From NCBI GenBank assembly GCA_964034945.1, contig OZ035962.1, forward strand, positions 19,614,530 through 19,678,529: 64,000 nt of DNA, read 5' to 3'. Below, one piece after another: positions 54,732 to 64,000 of the stretch. The position numbers and the translations under genes were made by a program. Source of the DNA: Chrysopilus asiliformis (lineage: Eukaryota; Arthropoda; Insecta; Diptera; Rhagionidae). Positions within the stretch are counted from its first letter, which is position 1; each line of letters begins with the position of its first letter. The notes beneath the pieces were generated by a model, which was not told the DNA's origin, did no database searches, and saw only the letters and a list, made by a program, of their open reading frames with translations.

Positions 54732-57330
54732 GTTTCATTCATAAATTTTCGGTTAGAAGCATATATAGCTGTACTGCTTACTCTAGTGTTTTCTGCCTAT
54801 GAAGTTTGTCGTCTGTATTCTGTGGTACGAGAAACACGTCGCGAAAACATACTTTCGGTCAGCTGATCGCACTTTCGCCCCTAGGGCCGAAAACGCAACT
54901 TTCAGCCCGCTACGGAGGCATCGAAGGGCATATTTTCACTAACATTTCATTTATCGGGTTATAAATTGTACAGATTTTGTTGCATAAGAAAGTCCTGTGT
55001 TAGTTTTATAACATATTTTACTTACATAACAAAACTCAGAGATTGCTTTTGACATAAGACAGCTGTTAATTTATGATAATTTACATTCTTTACGATTCTT
55101 TACTATTGTTTACGTAAACAATTATTGTTGACTAATTTTTCACGGAAAAATGTAAAGATTTATTGTTTACTCGTAAATGCACAACACTGGCTGTTACTCA
55201 ATTTTAGCAACCAAAATAAAGATTTACATATAAGACAATTGTATTTTTGTAAACTGTGAGTTTTATAACACCTGAAAAATATTGAATCTCAAGGTAATAT
55301 ATTGTAAATAAATTTCCATTGTCCGTCGTATAACTTCCCGAGTTAATTCCTAAAATTTCACTTTCGCTGACTCATATTTTGATAAATAGTAAGGAAAGCT
55401 TCTTTTATCATAAAATAAAACTAGCAAATGCCCATTGTTGTCTCTTTTACCCTAAGCGTATTGTTGTGTTATGAGTGGTGGTAGGTGGGACTACTGGACA
55501 TATAAACCAGGACATGGGTCGTCTTTAGGCACTAACAATAATACCTTTATCAACTTCTAAATAAGTGTATGCCTCATTGTCCTTGTTGGCCAACTATTCA
55601 ACATTGACCGTCTTTGGAAAGTCGGGCAGCATCTCTAATCTATTATTGTCGCAAAAACTTTCTTCATGTCGGTCAATTGTACTTGTTTGGGGCATTACTA
55701 TAGGCTCATACGGGACGAAATTTTATATACACGAAGAATAAATACTACTTGTATGGCTGTACCTTTTATAGGTCCTTCTAACTATAAATACATCTACACA
55801 TTTATGTATGCCAACATTAAGGAGTATAAAACTAGCTCCAAGTGTAGTTGGTACATTGTTCAACGACATTTCAATAACTTGTTGTCCGACTTCTTAATGT
55901 AATTGTTATTTTCTAGTAAACTAGAGAAACAGATTTTTTTTCTTTCTGCTGGCATTAACCTGCTATTGGTATAAGTAGGTTTTTTCTGGGAATATTACAA
56001 GAGTTCTGTACCTTTGCTTCCTTAAGTGGTTAAATCTTCAAAGAGTTGTTTTTTTTTATGTTTGCAGCAGAGTCGGTAGAGGAATTCAGGAAATGTACAC
56101 ATATGTAATTGTTTAAACAGTTTTATCGCGGTGAAGTTATGCTGAGCAAATATTCTAAGGACTTGCAGGACCAACAAGAGAAAAGCAGTTCAGGGAAATG
56201 TACTGAAGCATAACTTTGAATAAAGCAGCAGTGCCAACATAATCGTAAATACAGAAACCTAACATACGAAAGGGTCAAGTATGATATGAGCAAAAAATGG
56301 AAAAAAAGGTCAAGTGAAACTACATATTCTCAGTTCCTTCACTAGAACTCTAGTCATACACATAACTTACGAATACAAGTCGAAGGGCGCTTATGATCCT
56401 TTTAGATGTGTAACTGCTTAGCTTTCAGACTTTTAGGCCAGTCGTTCAAGTGTGGTGTAAGTACTTATTTTACCAAAGTGTGGAACATCGGTTGGATCAA
56501 CCGGAGGAGTGTTAAAAATGGGTATAGCTTTGCCATGAGAATTAGACGTAAAGGGAAGTGTTTCTAGAGAATGAATCTTATCTGATACCTTGGGTAATCA
56601 ATAAACTTTCGGATTGTCTGCTTTTAGCCTGTAGAATTTAAATGATCGACTAAATGAAAAAGGTAAATTTCGGTGAATATAGAACTTTGTTCGGCTCCTA
56701 ATAGAACAGGTATAGGGATCCTAATTGAATGTAAACTTTGACAAATGGAATTTACAATGATGTAGGAAAACATTGGAGTAGGCAAAGAGCTAAATATCTC
56801 ATAACGCCCATTTCAAATGTATGGCCTTGTTCGTAATGAAGTCGATGGCAGCTTCAGACTCGAAATGTTAAAGTAATTTATATATGCTATTTATATTAAA
56901 CTTAGGTCAAAGTCTATTTCAAGCAGGTTGATTTAACTAATAGAAAATTTCCTTAAATTTATAATTTAATTATTTCTGTAGAGGAAACAATTTTGAACTT
57001 TTAGTTATAGTACCTAAGGGTTGTTCAAAAAAAAAACGTCAAACTTTTAGGTAAAGGAGGGTCTGCTATTGTTTGACGCCGTTACTCAAATCAATACAAA
57101 AATAGCGAAAACCCGTGAATGTTTTTCAATATATTTCACCAAAAGTGGATTTTTTTTGGCGAATGAATCGGGATTTTAATCAGCACTTTACTACTATATT
57201 AGTTTTTTTCATTTGCAAATTATTTCACTAGTAATCTCATTATGTTTGATATAGAGAAAAAAGAGATTGAGAGGAGGAGGGAGGTGGTGCAAATTTTAGC
57301 AGAAGTAAAAATTCCTTGTAGAATCATCAT
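54732..57330. other. No gene or element recognised
   Basis: AT-rich sequence with short open frames on both strands; no splice-bounded frame resembling a laminin-G domain. Confidence 0.55.
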
Positions 57331-57650
57331 ACTAATATATAAAAATGAGTTGGTGTCTGTCTGTCTGTCTGTCTGTTCCTCTTTCACGCAAAAACGGCTG
57401 AACCGATTGGCTTGAAATTTGGCATGAGTGTCCGTTGTAGTTCTGGTTCCAACGGAAAAGTAGCGCGAGGGGTGGGGGGAGTAAGGGGAGTGGGTAAAGT
57501 TATTTCGAAACTTAGTTTTCCCTCTATGTTACCCTTTCGCGGGGAGACTACCGAGCCGATTGGCCTGAAGTTTAGCTCCAACATAGACCATAAAAAAAAT
57601 TTGAAAAAACTTAACCCGGCAACGACGGGGACGGGTATTTTCACTATTAT
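57331..57650 (+). mobile_element. Helitron/Helentron-like short element
   Basis: Starts ACTAATATATAAAAATGAGT followed by TGGTG and a GTCT microsatellite (57354-57376), then GCTGAACCGATTGGCTTGAA; it matches 19748-20702 read in reverse. Ends near CCCGGCAACGACGGGG. A palindrome CACTATTATATAATAGTG follows at 57642-57659. Confidence 0.58.
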
Positions 57651-57814
57651 ATAATAGTGAAAAACGCGGTTCAAAATACCTTCAATGGTTCATAAACTAG
57701 ATGCCACACTGCCATCAGCTACTGATAACGATATCGCTGTTGCCTGATTGCGCCTATCGAAATCAGTTGGTTTGACACAGTGAGCCGATAAATTTCAACA
57801 TGGCTGATATTCAA

Positions 57815-58600
57815 GGAGTGGTCCAACTGGATTTTGATGTATAGATAAGTTATTTAAAATCATCATCTAAAGGTTAGGGTGGATTCAAAATTGTGGTTAG
57901 AGTGAAATGTTTTGTGATTGTAGTTCAATTTTACCAGCTCAGATTATTTTCACTATAGTTGGGAAATTCGAAATTTAGTACAAAATTATCTATCTCCACG
58001 ATACTTTTAAACGCAAAACATTCAACAATAAATATACGTTAATTTCATTTCTGGCACAAGTAAAGTTGAAATAAAATTATAATGAAAGTTGCAATGGCCA
58101 AGGCAAAATATAAAAAAATATTTTGCCTGCCATCATATAAAGTATTTCACCAATCGTGAAATACTTTATATGATGGCAGGCAAAATATTTATTTAAAAAA
58201 TCCATTTGTAAAGGAGAAGGGAAAAGGAGTGGTCCGATTGGATGTTGATGTATGGAACCGCTATGTAAAATCATATTCTAAACAGATTTTGCCTCTATAA
58301 ATTTTTTATTACGACTCAAGGTTTTCGAGAAAACAGGAAGAAAATTATTTAATTTTTATGGGGAGGTGGGAAAGAGTCGTCCGATTGGATTTTGATATAT
58401 CGAAAAGTTATGTAATATCATCATATAAACACATTTCATCCTTATAAATTTTTCGATACCATGCACAGTTTTCGAGAAAACCGGAAAAAAGTATTCCATT
58501 TATGTATATGAGAAATGGGGGAATCAGTGGTCCGGTTGGATTTTGATGTATAGATAAGTCTTCCTTACCTGAATAATTTTTGGAATTTATTATTTAGGGA
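57815..58600 (+). repeat. Tandem copies of a 150 bp repeat unit
   Basis: TCCGATTGGATTTTGATGTA-like starts recur at about 57826, 58233, 58380 and 58531, with AGTTATGTAAAATCATCAT and TTTTCGAGAAAAC further in each unit. The sequence is related to the CATACATCAAAATCCGATTG part of the GTCCGTCC-type repeat. Contains the hairpin at 58116-58190. Confidence 0.6.
58116..58190. repeat. Perfect hairpin, 35 bp arms, 5-base loop
   Basis: Arm 58116-58150 begins AAATATTTTGCCTGCCATCA and 58156-58190 is its exact reverse complement; the loop is CAATC. One arm's sequence (TGCCATCATATAAAGTATTT) is related to 51316-51340, so it probably arose by inverted duplication of a repeat end. Confidence 0.93.
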
Positions 58601-59258
58601 TTTTTTGGAGAAAAAATGGTAGTAGTATGGAACCGTTAAGTTACCGTTATATATTTTTTTTTAAATAAAAAAATTTTTTTTTTGACGGTTTCCAACATTT
58701 AATTTTTTTACTATATTTTTTTTAAAAACTAAGACTCCCAGTGAAAAAACTGCGACTTGTTTCATCAAGATCTGTTAACTCGTTATGGAGATATATTTTT
58801 TTATGTTTTATTTTTTTTCTTCAAAACTAGGTTTTAAAGTAAAACTAGGTTTTAAAGGCCAACTTACGAAAAAAAAAATCTTATTTCTATCTCTGGGGGC
58901 ACTTTTTGTTCCCTTACCCCTAATTTATTCACTAGGAGTTAAGCCGAGTTAGTGAGTTAAGGGAGTTAGCTAGTGTTATTTTCCATGTAAAAGGTGAGTT
59001 AAGGGAGTTAAGGCGATTTAACTCCTAGTGAATAAATTGGCCGTTAGCCCTCTATGGCCTTTAATGGTTTATTTTATTGATTCGGCTCCAGTCTCCACTA
59101 CTTGAATAATTTTTGCAATTCATGATTTTATTTGGTTTAGTTTCTTCGAATTAATAAAAAGTTGAATATTTCAATTTTTGAATATTTCTTTTTTCAAAAA
59201 TGAGAACACTTACAAATGTGTGAATAGAAAATCGTGAAAAATCAATTATTATAAAGAC
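58601..59258. other. No gene recognised
   Basis: 58925-59035 contains an inverted pair: TAATTTATTCACTAGGAGTT and, 90 bp on, AACTCCTAGTGAATAAATTG, with TTAAGGGAGTTA repeats between. Possibly a small fold-back element of about 110 bp. Confidence 0.5.
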
Positions 59259-59261
59259 TAA

Positions 59262-59939
59262 TGCCCGGTTCGTCAGTGACAGTTTAAACTCCGTTTAACC
59301 GGCGATAAAGTTTAAACTGCCGTTTAGCACGAAATTGTGTTTTTCAGTGACAGTTTATCTCTAACCAAAAGTTTAAACGGAGTTTAACTTAAACGGCCAT
59401 GGATGAGGGTTTAAACTGCCGTTTTTCAAAACTTATTTGTCATTTGTAGATCCATGAAGAATAAAACACATAAAAATGGACTGCATCACTTTTTTTTTTG
59501 CTCTCCACAATTTCACTATATTTTTTTACACATTTGAAACACAATTACAACCGAAATAACAACCGAAATCACAACGGAAATAGCATCCGAAATAACAACC
59601 GAAATCACAACCAAAATAACAACCGAAATAAGATCCGAAATAACAACCGAAATTAAAATCGTTTTATTTTTTATAGAATTTTATAATTAATGCGTAAACA
59701 AATATTACGAAAGTGATAACTAGACAAATACATCAATGATTTTATGACTGAAAAATTTGACATTTCAATATATTTTACTTGTATAGTAGACTGCAAAATT
59801 GACAAAAAAGTTTAAACTTTAGTTTAATAAAACGTTCAATTCCGGTTGCCTGAGAAACACCAAAAGTTTAAACTGTCGTTTAAACTTCATTGTGAGTTTA
59901 ACTAAACTAAAGTTTAAACTTTCACTGAAAAACCGGGCA
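59262..59939. mobile_element. Harbinger-like element with TAA duplication and internal minisatellite
   Basis: Between TAA 59259-59261 and TAA 59940-59942. Ends TGCCCGGTTCGTCAGTGACA and, inverted, TGCCCGGTTTTTCAGTGAAA, 26/29 matching through GTTTAAACT. AGTTTAAAC(T/G) recurs many times in both subterminal regions. The centre carries a 12 bp tandem repeat. No protein recognised. Confidence 0.72.
59542..59655. repeat. 12 bp tandem repeat (ACAACCGAAATA), about nine units
   Basis: CAACCGAAATAA / CAACCGAAATCA / CATCCGAAATAA variants at 12 bp spacing, inside the element 59262-59939. Confidence 0.88.
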
Positions 59940-59942
59940 TAA

Positions 59943-62600
59943 GGAGATCAAAATTCGGGTTCTTAGAAGTATATTATGTTTGCTACTTACAAAAGTGTCT
60001 TAAAATGGAATATCTAAAAATATACAATATCTGAAAATCTTCGGAATATCTAAAAATATACAATATCTGAAAATCTTTGTATAAAAATAGCAATTAACCT
60101 GGAAGTAATTTTAGAAAATGTAATACGATTTGATTAAATTTTTATGATTTCATAACATTACTCCAATGTAAATAAAAATGTCTCCTGTTCAATGTAATGT
60201 TTTATCACAATTTACATTTAGGATATATCGTTGGAAAACTTGGTGAATTACAACCCTCTTCGTATACAAGTTTAACAATCAAATTAAACGCATGCATGCT
60301 GTTCCTTGTTATTTCCTTAGATATGCCTGACATACAAATCATTCTACCTCGGGATATGTGTATTTATATGTTGTTATCATTTGGCTGATGAGATACGAGA
60401 GCTTATCATATTGGTGGGATGTCTTTAAGTGCTTTTCTTCAGTGGCTCGGCCGATGAAAATGGAGTTGGAGATTTGTACGATCGTATAATTTTGACAGTG
60501 TTTGAAACCATTGAAATGCGTTATGTATGAGGAATAGTGCTGTGACTAATAAATATCCCAGTCATGTGATATTCGACTCGGATACCGTTCTATCTTTTAA
60601 AATTTATGAATTTTCGACAGTTAGCTATAGGTAGGTACATAAGTACATCTTGTGCAAGCACGTGGTTTATGTTACATTATGACCTTATCAGTCAACAAAG
60701 GAATATATCAACCTTATACCAATGACAATGAATCTAAAGGAATAGCAATGGAATAGCAACGGAATAGCAACGGAAGTACAAGCATGAAACGCAAACTGTA
60801 GCATCCATTGCCAAGTATAGAAGAGGAGATGAGTTCATGTTTTGCATAAATATTTAGTATTGTCACGCACAGAGAATCTTCTTCCTCTCCTTGTATTTCC
60901 TCAGTATATACATATACGCATTGTGCTACAACTACAGCATATATCCTTTCACTTTTCCATTCGCATTGGCATTCGCCTTAACTTTAGCCTTGTGACTTCT
61001 TATACATCTCTTCTTGCCATCCAGCCATTCGCAGAGAAGCCATTCTAGTGCGACTTTGGCCTCCCCGATTCAAGGACGCACAGATGAGGTTTCAAGTGAG
61101 TTAAAATCGGGTATATAATAATGTTGGGCCATCGTGCACGATATTTTCAGTTTGCGGTTATATTTCTTAATGAATGTCGCGAATGGCGGAGCGTAATGAG
61201 GCGAATTATGCCTGGAAAAGCTGTACAGAATGAAACGAGCGAATGGAAAACGTGTCTGCCTACATAGTACAAAGTAAATTATTTATATTGAAAGGCGGAA
61301 GGTACAATTTCTATATACAAATTTCTATACATACAAATATTATATGTAAGTATAACCGGTATTCAGAAAAGATGTTATACTCTTGAGGATATGATTCCAC
61401 TTGCCGGAGAAGTTTTTTTTTCTTATGGCGATGTAGTGAAAATTCATCTTTTTTATTTCATTTAAGATTTTTTTCCCCCCTTGTTTAAGGGTACTTTAAA
61501 GCATGCCTCAGGGGTTTAGCATGAAGTAACTATGGAATGAGTTCTCGTATTTTCAACGGGTAAAACAAAACTGTATACAATACTTTTGTTTATGTTTACT
61601 GAACTACTTATGTACGGCAAGATGTTTGTTAGTTTGTGACCCAGTTCCCTGGAAGCGTGTCATGTTGAAGCTTATTTAGTATAATAAGGATTTGACTTCG
61701 TTGATAGATAGTCGAGGATTAGGAAGAAATGATATAGGAGCTTAAGGAATGAGCATACAAACATATTTATAAACGCGTATAGGGAGTGAAATCATTTGTG
61801 ATACTGTAAATTAGGCATATATCGTACTTAAAGGTTACATACATCTGGCATCATATCCATATTTAGCATGTAATTATTTTCTCCCTCATTTCGTTGTATC
61901 AATAAATTACTTGAATGTATTTTACTAACGCTAAAAGTAAATGTAACTTTAATATTTAAAGATTTTTCTTGAGCAAATAGACATGCTTCAATAATTACAG
62001 AATTTGTAAATTGTATCTCATGATTTTAGAGTGTTTTAAATTTACAAGTTATACTTCCTGTATAATTCGACATCTTTCATAATTGTTTCAAGAATGGTAT
62101 TAAAGTAAATTCACATTTCTACTTGCAATACACATTTTTTAAAGGTTATAGTTATCTATTCACATATATTAATTGCGTTGTTATCGATTAAAAAGTTTTA
62201 AAAAATTTATACTGTTCAAGAACTTTTTTTTTCCAGACAGTAACACTGCGCCCTTACCTCTTCGCGCTCCAGCCTCTACCCACGGGGGGACGGCCTCCGG
62301 CTTCGCGCTAAAGTAAACTTTAAAATTTCAAAACATAAATAACATTCTTTACAGGTTGAAGGATCATCATCCTCGTCGCAACAGCTCTCGAAGAGCCTGG
62401 GCCTCCTCAATTGAGGTTTCATAACAATTTCTTCCCTGCTTCGCACCAACAGTTTTTACATGGATTGCGAACCATGGTCGAATTACAACATTTGTAAGGT
62501 TTTTACGTGGCAACCCATCAAAAGCAGAGACCGTGATAAAAATCTACACCGATCATGTCGTTAACACCAAGCGGCAACTATCACTACTCATTTCGTAAAG
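59943..62600. other. No gene or delimited element recognised
   Basis: Mostly unique-looking AT-rich sequence. 59990-60075 has a short direct repeat (GGAATATCTAAAAATATACA then ATATCTGAAAATCTT). 62230-62600 is richer in GC; its minus strand reads GRNCYETSIEEAQALRELLR with no secure family. Confidence 0.5.
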
Positions 62601-63340
62601 CAAGTTGATTGAAAGGTCCTGTAAGGATACCAAGGACATCCTTTTTCTTATTTTTTCTCGGGAAAATTTACTTTAGAGAGCCTTCCCAAGAAACAATTTG
62701 TGACCGTGGCTACAAAAAAACCATCAATTTAGGTTACATTTTGGTTACGTTTTAGATGGTTTTCGAATAAACCCGCCAAAAACGGTTATTTTGAAACCAG
62801 CTTCTAAATGGGGGTTTCTGAAACGTTTCTGAAAGGTTACAGAAACCAAATGTGAAACTTTTGAGTTTTATTGCCATTGTTTCAAACACGTTTCTTAACC
62901 GGAATGTAACCTCAAATTGTTACTTGGGTTTGAGGTTGCTGATGTTGGAATGTTAAAATTTGAAACGAAAGGTCCTATAAGGACAACGCGAATATCCTGT
63001 TTTCAATGTTTTCGTTTTCAAAGTTGCTAATCCTGAATCTGGCCTGTTTTCAAGGTTGCTAATCCTGAATCTGGCGGTGGAATTTCAAAATTCGAAACGA
63101 GAGATCTTAGGGCTATAACGAAAAGAGCCTTTCTTTTTTTTTCTAGAGGAAATTTCCAGAGTGAATTTTTGGATCGGAGATTTCAAACCTCCGGAAGGTA
63201 CTGTAGAGATAACGTACTGTAAAGATAATGTATTTTTCCCCCAAAGATGTGCAAAAGGAGGACTTTGAGGTCGCCGAGTATGACTCGGTCGTTGTGGTAC
63301 TTAAATACAATAATTCCGACTGAAATCGCAGTATGGTTAC
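62601..63340 (+). repeat. Helitron-like family fragments, several tandem pieces
   Basis: GGTCCTGTAAGGATAC, GAGGTTGCTGATGTTGGAAT, GGTCCTATAAGGACAACGCG, and a duplicated TTTTCAAGGTTGCTAATCCT / TTTTCAAAGTTGCTAATCCT correspond to internal parts of 27318-27737 and 48251-48828. No complete ends. A MITE splits it at 62695-62928. Confidence 0.5.
62695..62928. mobile_element. 234 bp MITE with CCCAAG ends
   Basis: Inverted ends CCCAAGAAACAATTTG / CAAATTGTTACTTGGG (15/16). Inner repeats of GGTTAC and GAAACC/GGTTTC motifs. Target duplication not certain (CTT on the left, TTT on the right). Confidence 0.62.
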
Positions 63341-63344
63341 ATAT

Positions 63345-63968
63345 AAAGGGTGATCCCATTGGAGGTACTTTTTCCAATAGGGTTGTTTTGACAGTTCTTA
63401 TGTGTCAACTGGCTTGTCTATATGACATTTGTGTTCAATATTCAGTGCCATTTTATCATGAATAGACTTACGTGTGAACAACACTCAGAAAAATTGAGGC
63501 TAACTCGACGACCTACATACGGCGTAATTGGCCTCGGGCAGGCGCGCGTTCGCCTGCATGTGGGCAAGTAAAACTGAGTTGACCTGTGGTCGGAGAAATT
63601 CTGAAATTAAGCCACCAGCAGGTGAAGTAGGGCATTGGGAGCTGCACGAGTGTACCTTAGATAGGTTAACTCTGACCGCTAGCTGGCTTACAGAAACCTC
63701 TGTAAGGTCAGAGTTAACCTGACAAAAAGTTGACCTGAACATTTTTCTGAGTGAAGGTTTACTAATTGTGGAAACTTATTTCCAAAATCACTGCTCAGTT
63801 AGGAATTGTTATAGAGATCTTCGTCCACATTTTGATCGTCATAATCGTCCCACTAAACACACTATTCGTGAAATCATCACCAAATTTCGAACTAATTTTA
63901 CACTATTAGACATTCATCCATCAACCAAAGTGCGTACAGCCCGTAGTAATGAGAATATTACTGCAGTA
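63345..63968 (+). mobile_element. Mariner-type element with 270 bp insert, copy 2, 5' part
   Basis: Starts AAAGGGTGATCCCATTGGAG; the leader and first codons (near ATGAATAGACTTACGTGTGA, a changed start) match copy 1 (25045 downward). The insert 63483-63752 follows at the same codon. The transposase resumes at 63768 with VETYFQNHCSVRNCYRDLRP and HNRPTKHTIREIITKF, and is cut at 63968 by another element. Opposite orientation to copy 1, 39 kb away. Confidence 0.78.
63483..63752. mobile_element. 270 bp GC-rich TIR insert within mariner, copy 2
   Basis: Same length and ends (ACTCAGAAAAAT / ATTTTTCTGAGT) as 24636-24905, reversed relative to the window. Keeps three of the four AGGTCA hexamers; the fourth is changed to a GTACCTTAG context. 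Confidence 0.72.
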
Positions 63969-64000
63969 CCCAAATAGCATTTTAGGTAGCAAATATGATG
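63969..64000 (+). mobile_element. Start of a TCCCAAATAGCA-family element, cut by window end
   Basis: CCCAAATAGCATTTTAGGTA then GCAAATATGATG matches the first bases of copy B (CCCAAATAGCATTTTAAGCA) and begins after TA. It interrupts the mariner transposase of copy 2. Confidence 0.55.

Noticed and set aside
62230..62600. GC-richer segment read as a possible Helitron helicase piece
   Set aside because: Only about 20 residues give any resemblance; not enough to call.

Overview
The window looks like part of an insect genome, most likely a fly (Diptera). It is AT-rich and intron-dominated. Its only recognisable host gene is a collagen on the minus strand with short, clean exons, and the introns are packed with DNA-transposon remnants. 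Species cannot be fixed from the sequence alone.

Host gene. Eleven exons on the minus strand (46701 down to 64) join with matching phases into about 580 codons of a type XV/XVIII collagen, called multiplexin (Mp) in Drosophila. Reading 5' to 3': the last 24 residues of a thrombospondin-N/laminin-G-like domain; an acidic hinge with Ser-Gly glycosaminoglycan sites and a proline run; then Gly-X-Y triple helix broken by short non-collagenous interruptions. Two interruptions carry a Cys-x-Cys motif. The gene is incomplete at both ends: the start and most of the N-terminal domain lie above 46701 and were not found up to 64000; the remaining collagen, trimerisation and endostatin parts lie below position 64. 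Introns range from 55 bp to 11.5 kb.

Mobile elements. The large introns and the 17 kb beyond the last recognised exon hold many defective elements, most delimited by terminal inverted repeats (TIRs) and target-site duplications (TSDs). They include: a series of PIF/Harbinger-type elements with TAA or TTA duplications, two of which carry relics of a MADF-domain gene; mariner-type elements, including a 270 bp insert carried at the same point of two copies 39 kb apart, and a fold-back derivative; one hAT element with an exact 8 bp duplication and a BED-like zinc finger; one pogo/Tigger remnant; piggyBac-like MITEs with TTAA duplications; Helitron/Helentron-like short elements ending in CTAG; a broken non-LTR retrotransposon; and several unclassified families.

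Layout. 64-15776 carries ten exons' worth of collagen minus the first three, with element-rich introns. 15777-46629 is four large introns separated by three small exons, with the deepest nesting at 31.7-35.4 kb (five levels). 46702-64000 is intron or upstream sequence with elements only. No RNA gene, CRISPR array or other host gene was seen. Nothing here amounts to a new multi-gene system; the most unusual items are the composite mariner with AGGTCA motifs, the MADF relics and the nested stack.
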